Assembly (NCBI GenBank): GCA_029259605.1
Contig: JAJDEV010000190.1
Span: 1-63,658 of the forward strand
DNA: 63,658 nt
Direction of reading: 5' to 3'
DNA from: Planctomycetota bacterium
Lineage (GTDB): Bacteria > Planctomycetota > UBA1135 > GCA-002686595
The notes under the pieces are model-generated. The model saw only the letters and a program-made list of their open reading frames with translations. It was not told the origin of the DNA and did no database searches. Position numbers and translations under genes: made by a program. Positions 53,223-62,031 of the stretch are shown here, in pieces. Every line of letters begins with the position of its first letter. Positions within the stretch are counted from its first letter, which is position 1.

Positions 53223-54602
53223 TCAGACTCCGACGCCCAGCGAGAGCGTCGTCACTCCGACGAAGATGGCCGCGCCCGACACGTCGCTCAGCGTCACGAG
53301 GAACGGACCGGCGACGATCGCGGGGTCGATGCCCCAGCGCTGACACAGCATCGGAACGACCGAGCCCAAGAACGCGGCCCACGTCACGGCGACCACGATC
53401 GCGACGCCGACCGAAGCGCCGAAGTGCAGCGGGTCGGGGAGCTGGGACTCGCTGACCGTCGCGATGGCCATCGTGACCGCGCCGCAGATCAGGCTGATGA
53501 TGAAGCCGACGAGCACTTCCGAGGCCAGCACCGAGCGCTGGCGATCCGGCGCGACCTCGCCCGTCGCGAAGGCGCGCACCAGGATCGTCGACGCCTGGAT
53601 GCCGACGTTCCCCGCGAGCCCGATGATGATCGGCAGGTAGCGCAGCACGTCCGTTCCGACCGTCGCGTCCTCGGCGCCCGGAAGCGCGGTCCCGAGGAGG
53701 CGCGCGGTCGCCAAGCCGCCGAGCACCGTCAGCGCTTGGAGCGGGAGCCGGTGCCGGACGCGCGTCAACACCGGCAGGCGCGTCTGCTGCACCTCCGGCG
53801 ACGTACCGACCAGGCGCAGGATGTCCTCCTCCGCCTCCTCCTGCAGAACCTCCTGCGCGTCCTCGGCCGAGATCACGCCGATCAGCGCGCCGCTGAAGTC
53901 CACGACGGGAACGGCGGCGAAGGAGTACTTGCGCACGAGCTGTGCGACGTCCTCCTGGTCGTCGTTCACGCCGACCGTGATGAGGCCCGACTCCATCACG
54001 TCCCGGATCGGCGTGTGGATCGGCGTCATCAGGAGGTCGCGGTCGGACACGTGTCCGATCGGCTTGCCCTCCGGGTCGACGACGAAGACGCCGCCCTCGT
54101 CGGCCGCCGGTCCCTCCTCCGAACGCAGGTCCTTGATGACGTCGCCGACGTGCACGTCGTCCGTGACGGACAGGAAGTCGACCGTCATCAGGCCACCCGC
54201 CGTCTCCTCGTCGTAGCGCGCGAGCTTGCGCAGTCCCTGCGCGCGCTCGAAGTCGACCGAACGCAGGACACGCTCCGAGCGATCGTCGTCGGTGAGCGCG
54301 AGCAGGTCGACGACCTCGTCGGCGGGCATCTCCTGCACGACCTCGACGATCTGATCGATCGTCAGCAGCGCGAGCACCTCCTCGCGCACCGCGTCCTCGG
54401 CGAACTTGAGGAGCTCGGAGCGCCCCTCGGTGTCGAGCCCGTTCAGCGCCGCGCCGAGTTGCTCCTCCGACAAATCCGGCGCCCAGTTCGCGAGGTCGGC
54501 CGCGTGGACCTCCTGCAGGAACGGCGCGAGTGCTTCCCCGCCGAGTTCGAGCGCGGCGACGAGGTCGTCGAACTCGGGGCGCTTGTCGGGATCGGTCTGC
54601 AT
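53223..54602 (-). CDS. mgtE: magnesium transporter MgtE
   Basis: 459 residues, the family's normal length. Order: MgtE N domain (about 20-140: LSEEQLGAALNGLDTEGRSELLKF), CBS pair (about 145-270: DVIKDLRSEEG, YSFAAVPVVDFSGALIGVIS), then five membrane helices (from YLPIIIGLAGNVGIQASTILVRAFATGE, which carries the conserved GNxGxQ pore segment). The cytoplasmic domain gates the pore by Mg2+. A TATCCT box at 54635-54640 gives a leader of about 26 nt. Confidence 0.94.
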   Translation of the reverse strand: MQTDPDKRPEFDDLVAALELGGEALAPFLQEVHAADLANWAPDLSEEQLGAALNGLDTEGRSELLKFAEDAVREEVLALLTIDQIVEVVQEMPADEVVDLLALTDDDRSERVLRSVDFERAQGLRKLARYDEETAGGLMTVDFLSVTDDVHVGDVIKDLRSEEGPAADEGGVFVVDPEGKPIGHVSDRDLLMTPIHTPIRDVMESGLITVGVNDDQEDVAQLVRKYSFAAVPVVDFSGALIGVISAEDAQEVLQEEAEEDILRLVGTSPEVQQTRLPVLTRVRHRLPLQALTVLGGLATARLLGTALPGAEDATVGTDVLRYLPIIIGLAGNVGIQASTILVRAFATGEVAPDRQRSVLASEVLVGFIISLICGAVTMAIATVSESQLPDPLHFGASVGVAIVVAVTWAAFLGSVVPMLCQRWGIDPAIVAGPFLVTLSDVSGAAIFVGVTTLSLGVGV

Positions 54603-54634
54603 GGGTCGCGGCGGACGGTGTCGCTCGGGGCGGC

Positions 54635-54640
54635 AGGATA
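54635..54640 (-). promoter_or_regulatory. -10-like TATCCT for mgtE
   Basis: TATCCT on the minus strand; predicted start of transcription near 54628. Confidence 0.4.
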
Positions 54641-54708
54641 ACCGCGGTGCGCGCGGCTCCGTCCCGCGATCCCTCCAAACCGCCGTGATCGCGCGCGCCG
54701 GCGCTCGA

Positions 54709-55419
54709 TCAGACCGGGAGGATCGAGGCGTTGGGTCCGTGCGCAGACTCGGACGCGAGGACGAACTTCGAGCAGCGGTCGACGGGAACCGGCAAGCGTT
54801 CGAGCAAGCGGCGCGCGGCTTCGTACGACTCGGGCGCGCACTTGGCCTCGATGACGAGGATGCGCGGCGTGGGACTCGGCGCCGAGCTCGAGAGGCGCGC
54901 GAGGGCGCGTTGGTCGAACGCGCGGAGTTCGGTGTCGAGCGTGACCCGCACGCATCCGTCGGCCGTCTGCAGATACTCGCGGCGATAGCGGATCCACTGC
55001 ACGGGCTCGAGACCGTGACGCAACCGTTCGCGCGCCCCTTCGTCGACTCCCGCGACGAGCGCGTCGACGAAGCGCCGCCGGTTCGTGCCCTCGACGGTCA
55101 CGTCGGACTGCACCGCGAACGATTGCTTCCAGCCGAGCGTGTTCTCACGCACCTTGCGCTCGAGCACGCCTCGCACACCGCGCGCCTCGCCTCCGTACCA
55201 ACGAAAGCGCAGCTTCTCGCGATCGCTGACGCCGGCGAGGTTCTCCTCGAGCGCACGGTGGAACGGCGTGTCGAGGTACACGCTCTGCACGACGCGCGGC
55301 GGGAACAGCGTGCGCAGTCCGCTCGGATGCATGCGCAACGCGGCGCGCACGCGCGCTTGCGCGGACTCTTGGCACGCGAGCTTGAGCTCGTACCGCAGTG
55401 TTGCGCGCTTGTCCCCCAC
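54709..55419 (-). CDS. VTC-domain polyphosphate polymerase-like protein
   Basis: 236 residues. VTC tunnel-fold signatures: LRYELKLAC, VVQSVYLDTP, KLRFRWYGG, GVLERKVRENTLGWKQ, WIRYRREYLQT, VRVTLDTELRA and LVIEAKCAPES. Basic residues alternate with acidic metal ligands as in the yeast Vtc4 catalytic core that makes polyphosphate from ATP. It is directly downstream of a DUF4956 membrane gene, a pairing known in many bacteria. Confidence 0.85.
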   Translation of the reverse strand: MGDKRATLRYELKLACQESAQARVRAALRMHPSGLRTLFPPRVVQSVYLDTPFHRALEENLAGVSDREKLRFRWYGGEARGVRGVLERKVRENTLGWKQSFAVQSDVTVEGTNRRRFVDALVAGVDEGARERLRHGLEPVQWIRYRREYLQTADGCVRVTLDTELRAFDQRALARLSSSAPSPTPRILVIEAKCAPESYEAARRLLERLPVPVDRCSKFVLASESAHGPNASILPV

Positions 55420-55426
55420 GGCGTCG

Positions 55427-56176
55427 TCAGTCGAGGCTGTTGCCCTCGATCACGCTGACCGTTCCCGACGGGACGACGGCCTGCAGGCGCGAAACGAGCG
55501 CGCCGACCTGACCCACGTCGGCGAGGTCGAGCACGAGCGTCGCCTGAAACACCTGGCCGTCGGGTCCCGTCGGCCCGGAGTCGACGCGCCGCAGATCGAC
55601 GCGCGGCACGCCCTGTCCCGCCGCAGCGACGAGCTCGTTCACGACCGCCTCCGACGTGCCCTCCGGAACGACACCATCCACGTGCACGAGCATGCGTGGC
55701 GGAAGCGCGCCTGCGCTCGTCCCACCGGTGATGCCCATGTAGATCAGCACGCCCGCGAACACGACGATCGTGATCAGCCGCAGGTCCTGCAGCGTTCCGT
55801 TCGTCGCCGGATCCGACGCACCGAGCCCGAGACCGACGACGATCGCGAGGAAGAGGTACGCGAGCTCCTCCGGCTCCTTGATCGGTGTTCGAAAGCGAAT
55901 GATCGAGAGCGCGCCGACGAGCCCGAGCGACAGGGCCAGCGACGTCTTCACGATCGTGATGACGAGCATCGTCGTCGTCGCGATGAACCCGAAGGTGCGC
56001 GCGAACTTGCGCTTGTTCGAAGCGACCGGCGAGAAGCGCCGGTAGTGCCACGAGAGGACCTGCGACAGGAAGAGCACGAGTCCGAGGTTGACGAGGACCG
56101 ATTGCAGGTCCGATCGGGTTCCCGCGAAGCCGGTCTGCAGGAACGCGAACGCCGGGGTGAGGGTGAGTCCAAGCAT
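55427..56176 (-). CDS. DUF4956 membrane protein
   Basis: 249 residues. Membrane helices cluster at about 5-20, 50-95 and 110-160 (VLVNLGLVLFLSQVLSW, FGFIATTTMLVITIVKTSLALSLGLVGALSIIRFRTPIK in pieces, AYLFLAIVVGLGLGA, LITIVVFAGVLIYMGI). The SLGLVGALSIIRFRTPIKEPEELAYL signature is that of DUF4956. A soluble C-terminal domain follows. The ATG is chosen over an upstream GTG because the TATCCT box lies against that GTG. It probably works with the VTC protein, perhaps to export or anchor polyphosphate. Confidence 0.85.
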   Translation of the reverse strand: MLGLTLTPAFAFLQTGFAGTRSDLQSVLVNLGLVLFLSQVLSWHYRRFSPVASNKRKFARTFGFIATTTMLVITIVKTSLALSLGLVGALSIIRFRTPIKEPEELAYLFLAIVVGLGLGASDPATNGTLQDLRLITIVVFAGVLIYMGITGGTSAGALPPRMLVHVDGVVPEGTSEAVVNELVAAAGQGVPRVDLRRVDSGPTGPDGQVFQATLVLDLADVGQVGALVSRLQAVVPSGTVSVIEGNSLD

Positions 56177-56218
56177 CGGAACGAACGGCTCTCCAAAGGG
56201 TGCCTCGAACGAGCGCAC

Positions 56219-56224
56219 AGGATA
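56219..56224 (-). promoter_or_regulatory. -10-like TATCCT for the DUF4956-VTC pair
   Basis: TATCCT on the minus strand, touching a GTG that would otherwise be a start codon. It supports the ATG at 56176 with a leader of about 36 nt. Confidence 0.4.
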
Positions 56225-56272
56225 GCGCCCAACGCGGCGAGAGCCCCGAGCTTGGAGGGGGTCGGGAGCTCT

Positions 56273-57577
56273 TCAGCCCTGCGCGGCCAGGAAGAAGCGC
56301 GCGTGGAGCCGACGTACGAGCTCCTCGAGCAACGCACGCTCGAACAGGATCACGCGGCTGCGCACCTCCTGCTCGCCGCCGGCGTGGAACTCGCGCGCTC
56401 CGAACTCGGCCGCGTCGGCGATGGCCGCGTCGACTTCCGGCGAACGATCCAGCTCGCCACCGACGAGCGTCACGGTCGACAGCCCGCGCGTCAGCACGCC
56501 GTCCGGCACGCAATCCGCCACGACGCGCTCGAGCGCATCGTCCTCGGTCAGGAGCAGCTCGGCCTCGTCCGAATCGATCGAGCCGAGATACGGGTCGACG
56601 CCGGCAGCGGCGAGCGAAGAGAACAGCTCGAGCAGCTGCTCCGACCGACTGCGCTCGGCGTCGAAGCGCACGCGCAGCTGCGCGACGTTCGGACGGTGCG
56701 CGATCGCGACGACGCCCGGCTTGCGCTCGTCCCCGACAATGCGGCTCCCCGGTCCGTCCGGGTCCTCGAGGTCGCGCACGTGGATCGTCAGGCGCGCACG
56801 GTGCGCGGGATCGACCGCGCCGGCGTGCAAAACGCCCGATCCGTGGCGCGCGATCTCGGTCGCGAGCGACCAACCGATCAACGGCAGATGCTGCGCCGTC
56901 GGGACGACGTGCGGGTCGGCCGTCATCAGGCCGCGCACGCGCTTCCACAGCTGAACCTCCTCGGCGGCGAGCGCCGCGCCGAACCAAACCGCGGTCAGGT
57001 CCGAGCCGTCGCGCCCGAGCGTGGTGAGAAAGCCCTCCTCGTCGAGCGCGAGAAAGCCCGTGATCACGGGCACGCCGCGGACCTGCGCGAGGTGGCGCGC
57101 GACGGCCTCGGGCGCGTCCTCCGGTAGCGTGAGGTGCGCGCCGCGCTTCACGAGCCCGAGGTCGTGTGCGTCGACCGGCGTCGCGTCGATGCCCTCGCGG
57201 CGCAGCACCGCGGCGAACACGCGCACGCTCATGCGCTCGCCGAACGAGAGCACGAAGTCGCGCAGCCGTCCGTCCGCGCGCTTCCCGTTGCGCAACATCT
57301 CGAGCACGCCGTGGAGCTCGGAGAGGTGCCGATCGAGAAAGTCGCCGGGGAGCTCGAGCTGGCGCAGGAGCGTCCGATGCCTCACGCGCAACGGATCCCA
57401 TTCGAAGGCGCCGCGCATCGCGTCCTCGACCGCGCGCGCGAGCAACGACGTCACACCGAAGTGCGCGCTGACGACGACGACCGGCCGCTCGCCACCGAAC
57501 TCGCGCACGATCCGCACGGCGTGGCGCACCGCCGGACCGTCGCGCAGGGCCGTACCGCCGAACTTGAGGACTCGCAT
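56273..57577 (-). CDS. aspartate kinase
   Basis: 434 residues. Kinase domain: MRVLKFGGTALRDG (KFGGTS-like), VVVVSAHFGVTSLLARAV, FVLSFGERMSVRVFAAVLRREG, TTLGRDGSDLTAVWFGAALAAEEVQLWKRVRGLMTADP. The C-terminal ACT pair is KPGVVAIAHRPNVAQLRVRF and VLTRGLSTVTLVGGEL. It phosphorylates aspartate to start Lys/Thr/Met synthesis. In the first motif Ser/Thr is conserved but followed by Ala rather than Ser/Val. No other pathway genes are adjacent. Confidence 0.9.
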   Translation of the reverse strand: MRVLKFGGTALRDGPAVRHAVRIVREFGGERPVVVVSAHFGVTSLLARAVEDAMRGAFEWDPLRVRHRTLLRQLELPGDFLDRHLSELHGVLEMLRNGKRADGRLRDFVLSFGERMSVRVFAAVLRREGIDATPVDAHDLGLVKRGAHLTLPEDAPEAVARHLAQVRGVPVITGFLALDEEGFLTTLGRDGSDLTAVWFGAALAAEEVQLWKRVRGLMTADPHVVPTAQHLPLIGWSLATEIARHGSGVLHAGAVDPAHRARLTIHVRDLEDPDGPGSRIVGDERKPGVVAIAHRPNVAQLRVRFDAERSRSEQLLELFSSLAAAGVDPYLGSIDSDEAELLLTEDDALERVVADCVPDGVLTRGLSTVTLVGGELDRSPEVDAAIADAAEFGAREFHAGGEQEVRSRVILFERALLEELVRRLHARFFLAAQG

Positions 57578-57618
57578 GGGGGGGATTCGCTCGAGGGTCG
57601 CTCGCAAGGCGGCGGAAG

Positions 57619-57624
57619 AGGATA
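57619..57624 (-). promoter_or_regulatory. -10-like TATCCT for aspartate kinase
   Basis: TATCCT on the minus strand; expected leader about 35 nt. Confidence 0.4.
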
Positions 57625-57806
57625 GACGACGGGGAATAGCGCCTCCACAGCGCTTGGTTGCGCGCGGTCGAGATTCGCGCGTCCTCGCTTGCAACGCCCT
57701 CGGGTCGTAACACTCCTGTTCCCGGCCGCTTCCGACTAGAGCCGTGCGCGCTTCAGCGGTCGCACCGTCACCGCAGGCCACGCTCGAACACCGCCGGAGA
57801 CTCGCC

Positions 57807-58916
57807 ATGAAGCGCCACGCCCTGATCCTCGCCGCACTCCTGCCCGCCTCGGCCGCCGGGGCGCATCACGAGCGCTCCGACGACTCCCCCATCCCGCGGT
57901 TCGTCATCTCGACCATTGCGGGCACCGGCACGTGCGGCTTCTCCGGGGACGACGGGCCTGGCACCGAAGCCAGGATCCAGCGCCCGACCGCGGTCGCCGT
58001 CGACAGCACGGGCGTCGTCTACATCGCCGACGAGGCCAACAACCGCGTCCGCATGGTCACGCCCGACGGGATCATCTCGACGTTCATGGGAACGCTGAGC
58101 ACGCAACCGCAAGAGGGCGAGCGCTACGCCTTCGAAGCCAACGTGTCGAACGCCTACGGCATCGCGACCGACAACGAAGACAACCTCTACGTCCTGAGCC
58201 GCGGGCACAGCAAGGTGTTCAAGATCGGTCCCGACGGACTCGTGCGCCGGATCGTCGGCACCGGGACGGCCGGGTTCAGCGGCGACGGCGGTCCCGCGCG
58301 CGACGCGCAGATCAACTTCTCGAACCACCTCGTCGCGGACGAACGGGGCAACCTGTTCATCGCGGACACGGGCAACAACCGCGTCCGCAAGGTCACGGCG
58401 GACGGGACGATCACGACAATCGTGGGTACGGGCGCGCGCGGCTTCAGCGGCGACGGTGGACCCGCCATCGATGCGGAGATCGACGTTCCCGCGGCGATCG
58501 CGATCGACAAAGGCGGCAGCCTGTACATCGCTGACTTCCGCAACCACCGCATCCGCAAGGTCACTCCCGACGGGATCATCACGACCATCGCCGGCAACGG
58601 CGAGCCGGCCTTCAACGGCGACGACAAGCCTGCGCTCGAATCCCAGTTCGGCGAGCCCTGCGGCGTCGACGTCGACGACGAAGGCAACGTCTACATCGGC
58701 GACCAGATCAACCTGCGCGTGCGCGTCGTCACGCCCGACGGCCTGATGCACACGGTCGCTGGCAACGGCAAGGGCGGCTTCGGAAACGACGGCGGGCCGG
58801 CGACGGAAGCGCTGATGACGAACCCCGACATCCTCACCGTCGACCGGGACGGCAACGTCTTCGTCCCCGACCACCAAAACTGCGCCGTGCGCAAGCTGAC
58901 GCGCGTGCGCGACTGA
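57807..58916 (+). CDS. exported NHL-repeat beta-propeller protein
   Basis: 369 residues with a signal peptide (KRHALILAALLPASAAG). About six repeats of the NHL type follow, each with the pattern GTGxxGFSGDGGPAxxAxIxxP ... VDxxGxxYIADxxNxRVRKVTPDG, together forming a beta-propeller. A GTG 21 codons upstream is less suitable because the signal peptide would be buried. Likely a secreted or surface binding protein; ligand unknown. Confidence 0.88.
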   Translation: MKRHALILAALLPASAAGAHHERSDDSPIPRFVISTIAGTGTCGFSGDDGPGTEARIQRPTAVAVDSTGVVYIADEANNRVRMVTPDGIISTFMGTLSTQPQEGERYAFEANVSNAYGIATDNEDNLYVLSRGHSKVFKIGPDGLVRRIVGTGTAGFSGDGGPARDAQINFSNHLVADERGNLFIADTGNNRVRKVTADGTITTIVGTGARGFSGDGGPAIDAEIDVPAAIAIDKGGSLYIADFRNHRIRKVTPDGIITTIAGNGEPAFNGDDKPALESQFGEPCGVDVDDEGNVYIGDQINLRVRVVTPDGLMHTVAGNGKGGFGNDGGPATEALMTNPDILTVDRDGNVFVPDHQNCAVRKLTRVRD

Positions 58917-58936
58917 CGGCGCGGCACCCGAATCCC

Positions 58937-60907
58937 CTACAGGAGCTCCGCGTCCGTCACGAACTCCACGAGGCTCGGACCCGGTTGCTCGAGCGCCTCG
59001 GCCAGCGCCGCTTCGATCTCGTTCGGATCCGTGACGCGTCGGCCGTGGGCGCCGCACAGGGTCGCGTACTCGGCGAAGTTCGGGTTCGAGAGCGACGTCT
59101 GCCACACCTCCCAGTTGCCCGCGCGTTGCTCCTTCGAGATCTTGCCGAGTTGGGCGTTGTTAAGGAGAACGTGGGTGATGTTCATGCCGTACTTCACGGC
59201 GGTGTTCAGCTCGGCCATGTATTGGCCGAAGCCACCGTCGCCGGAGACGGACACGACCTTGCGGCCAGCGAAGCGCGCGTCGTCTTCCTGCGTCGCGGCC
59301 CAGGCGCCGAGCGCGGCGGGAAGCGAGAAGCCGATCGAACCGAGGTAGCCCGACATGAGCACGGCCTGCCCCTTGCACTCGAAGTAGCGTCCGAACGAGT
59401 AGGTGTTGTTGCCGACGTCGACGGCCAGGATCGCGTCGGCCGGAACGGTGCGGCTCAGCGCGGCGAAGATCGACGCGGAGTTCAGGCCGATGTCCGAGCG
59501 GTCCTGCGCGCGTCGCTCCTTCTCCGCGCGCCACAGCTTCCAGCGCTCGGCGACTTCGCCGCGCACGTCGACGCTCGACGTCTTGCCGGCGGCACCGGCG
59601 CGCAGGAGTTCCGCCGTCACGCCGATCTCGCCCCACACCGGCACCTGCACGGGGTGGAACTTCCCGAGGATCATCGGGTCGTAGTCGACCTGGATGGTCG
59701 GGATCTTCGGCGTGATGCCGGTGTGGTTGCTGAAGCTCGCGCCGAGGACGAGCAGCACGTCGGCCTCGTTCATGAAGTAGCTCGCGATCGGCGTCCCGCT
59801 GCGGCCGAGCACGCCGCCCGCGAGCGCGTGATCGTCGGCGATCAGCCCCTTGCCCTTGAACGTCGTCAGCACCGGCGCGCCGAGCTCGTCGGCGAGCGCG
59901 ACGACGGCGGGCATGTGGAAGCGCGCGCCGTGGCCGACGACCAAGACCGGACGCTTCGCCGCGCGCAGGAGCTCCAGCGCGTCGTCGAGCGCCTGCGCGG
60001 GCGGCGCGATCTCACGCGTCGTGACGCGACCGGTCGGCGAACCGGCGAGCGCATCCTCGGCGGCCACCTGCGTCTGCACGTCATCGGGAAGGATCAGGTG
60101 CGCGACACCGCGCTCGAGGATCGCCGTCTTGCACGCCAGGTTGACGAGCTCGGCGTGCTTGCTCGTCTCGAGCGCCGGCTGCGTCCAGCGCGCGACGTTG
60201 CCGAACGCCGCGCGCAGGTCGACCTCCTGGAACGCGCCCGGGCCGAGCACCTGGCTGTCCACTTGACCGGTGAGCGCGATGACCGGCGCGCGGTCGACGT
60301 TCGCGTCCCAGAGTCCGGTGAGCAGGTTCGTCGCACCGGGGCCGGCGATCGAGAAGCAACCCGCGGGACGTCCGGTCAGCTTGCCGTAGGCCGACGCCGC
60401 GAACGACGCCGCGCCCTCGTGGCGAATGCCGACGAAGCGCAGCTCGCCCGCCTCCTCGCGCCGGCGCAGCGCGTCCGCGAAGCCGAGGTTCGAGTGGCCG
60501 ACCATGCCGAACACCGCGCGCACGTTCCACGCCACGAGCGTCTCCGCCATGACGTCGGAGACCGTGCGCGCGTGCGGCACGTCCTCTTCGACCGCGACCC
60601 ACACTCCGTCGTCACGCACCTCGACCGCGAACGCCTCGACGCCGTCATCGAAGCCGGGCGCCTTGCCGGTGAGCGGGTCGTAGTCCCAACCGTGCCACGG
60701 GCAGCGCAGATTGCCCTTCTCGATCGAGCCCTCACCGAGCGGACCGCCCTGGTGCGGGCAGCGGTTGTCGAGCGCTCCGAACGCGCCTTCGTGGTGCGTG
60801 AGGCAAAGCGTGCGCAGGCCGCAGGTGACGCTCTTGACGCGTCCCTCGGCAAGCTCGTCGAGCTCGAGCGCCTTGTGCCATACGGTTCGTTTGTTCTCTG
60901 CGGTCAT
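58937..60907 (-). CDS. Rieske-thiamine diphosphate enzyme fusion (pyruvate oxidase-like)
   Basis: 656 residues. An N-terminal Rieske [2Fe-2S] domain (about 1-105) has both ligand pairs: C-x-H in NRCPHQGGPLGEG and C-x2-H in LRCPWHGWDYD. Then come three ThDP-enzyme domains (about 110-656): FVGIRHEGAASFAASAYGKLTG (catalytic Glu), a central domain (VLVVGHGARFHMPAVV), and SGDGGFGQYMAELNTAVKYGMN...LNNAQLG, the GDG-NN Mg/ThDP site. The body resembles pyruvate oxidase/acetolactate synthase. The Rieske domain may pass electrons from the ThDP intermediate to an acceptor. Substrate unknown. Confidence 0.88.
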   Translation of the reverse strand: MTAENKRTVWHKALELDELAEGRVKSVTCGLRTLCLTHHEGAFGALDNRCPHQGGPLGEGSIEKGNLRCPWHGWDYDPLTGKAPGFDDGVEAFAVEVRDDGVWVAVEEDVPHARTVSDVMAETLVAWNVRAVFGMVGHSNLGFADALRRREEAGELRFVGIRHEGAASFAASAYGKLTGRPAGCFSIAGPGATNLLTGLWDANVDRAPVIALTGQVDSQVLGPGAFQEVDLRAAFGNVARWTQPALETSKHAELVNLACKTAILERGVAHLILPDDVQTQVAAEDALAGSPTGRVTTREIAPPAQALDDALELLRAAKRPVLVVGHGARFHMPAVVALADELGAPVLTTFKGKGLIADDHALAGGVLGRSGTPIASYFMNEADVLLVLGASFSNHTGITPKIPTIQVDYDPMILGKFHPVQVPVWGEIGVTAELLRAGAAGKTSSVDVRGEVAERWKLWRAEKERRAQDRSDIGLNSASIFAALSRTVPADAILAVDVGNNTYSFGRYFECKGQAVLMSGYLGSIGFSLPAALGAWAATQEDDARFAGRKVVSVSGDGGFGQYMAELNTAVKYGMNITHVLLNNAQLGKISKEQRAGNWEVWQTSLSNPNFAEYATLCGAHGRRVTDPNEIEAALAEALEQPGPSLVEFVTDAELL

Positions 60908-60980
60908 CGGTCTCCAACTCGTACGGGGTGTCCTGGATCGTGGATGGTAGGCGGAGCCGCTCGCGCACGCCCTCCGACCG

Positions 60981-61865
60981 CTACCGACCGTCCGCGCGTC
61001 GGGCGAGTTTGGCCTTCCACGCCGCATCCGCCTTGGCCTTGGCTCGCGCGTCGGCGTTCCACGCATCGCGATTCGCCGCGGTCGCGAAGATCACGAGCGC
61101 GTCGCCCTGCTTCGTGAAGACGGTCGGGTCGCCGGGTGCGAGTTCGCCGGAGGCGAGCGCGAACGCGTCGTGGGCGCCGTACGCGGGCAGGAACCGATCG
61201 GGCGTGCGCAGGAACGTCGCGCGGTTCGCGACGCTCGCGAAGCGATAGCGCACACCGGCGACGGTGGTCGTGTGCTCGGCGGCGCCCGGGGTCGGTGCCT
61301 TGCCGCTCACGTAGGTCGTCGGGTCGTAGCCGCCGAGCCCCTCGCCTTCGATCGTCGCGACGGGCGGCGACATGTGCGCGCCGGTGATCTTGCTCCACTT
61401 CCTCACGGCCTTCGGAAGCAGGTTCTCACCGCCCTTCGCGAGCCACTTCTCGCGCGTGTCGCCGAACCAACCGTCGTAGAAGACGAGCAGCTCGTCGTCT
61501 TCGATGAGGAACGACTCCGGATCGACCTCGACCTTGTCGCCGTCGACCATTGCCCACGCACACCAGCCGCCGAAGCGCGCTTCGTAGCGCTCGGGATCGC
61601 GCGCGAACGCTTCGCGGTTCGTCTCGTTCGCGAAGCGGTAGAGCGCGCCGCCGAACTCGAGCTGGATCGAGTCCTTGCCCTCCATCGGCTTGCCTCCACC
61701 CTCCGGCCGATAGGCGACGGGGTCGTAGCCCTGGAGCGCGAGGCCGCGCTTGCCGAGGTCGAAGTGCGAGACCGCGCGGGTTCCGCCTTGGGCGTGGAGC
61801 GGCGCGGCGAACGGAACGAAGGCGACGGCGAGCGCGGCGAGGCGCGCGAACGAGCGGATGGACAT
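60981..61865 (-). CDS. exported tandem YHS-domain protein
   Basis: 294 residues with a signal peptide (RSFARLAALAVAFVPFAAPLHAQ). The first YHS-like unit is LQGYDPVAYRPEGG...YRFANETNREAFARDPERYEARFGGWCAWAM. The second, about residues 180-270, repeats the layout: LGGYDPTTYVSGKA...YRFASVANRATFLRTPDRFLPAYGAHDAFAL, but lacks the Cys. YHS domains often bind metal such as copper; only the first copy keeps GGWCAWAM. A Lys/Ala-rich tail follows. Confidence 0.82.
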   Translation of the reverse strand: MSIRSFARLAALAVAFVPFAAPLHAQGGTRAVSHFDLGKRGLALQGYDPVAYRPEGGGKPMEGKDSIQLEFGGALYRFANETNREAFARDPERYEARFGGWCAWAMVDGDKVEVDPESFLIEDDELLVFYDGWFGDTREKWLAKGGENLLPKAVRKWSKITGAHMSPPVATIEGEGLGGYDPTTYVSGKAPTPGAAEHTTTVAGVRYRFASVANRATFLRTPDRFLPAYGAHDAFALASGELAPGDPTVFTKQGDALVIFATAANRDAWNADARAKAKADAAWKAKLARRADGR

Positions 61866-61975
61866 GGCGGTTCGGGGAGGCGACCGGGGAACGAATGGAA
61901 GCGCGTGCTTCGCAATCGCGTGCGGAGTGTGACCGCGCACGCGTCGCGCGTCTGTCCCGGCGGGTGCTTCCCCGT

Positions 61976-61981
61976 TATAAT
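61976..61981 (+). promoter_or_regulatory. consensus -10 TATAAT
   Basis: A perfect TATAAT with a 5' UTR of about 43 nt before the acyltransferase gene. It is the only perfect -10 consensus I found. Confidence 0.55.
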
Positions 61982-62031
61982 GCTCCGCCGCCAAAACCAC
62001 CCTCCGGCCCGCTTTCGCGGGCGATAGGACC

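Noticed and set aside
57578..57806. Possible gene between aspartate kinase and the NHL protein
   Set aside because: The gap is explained by two divergent promoters and leaders; no convincing open frame.
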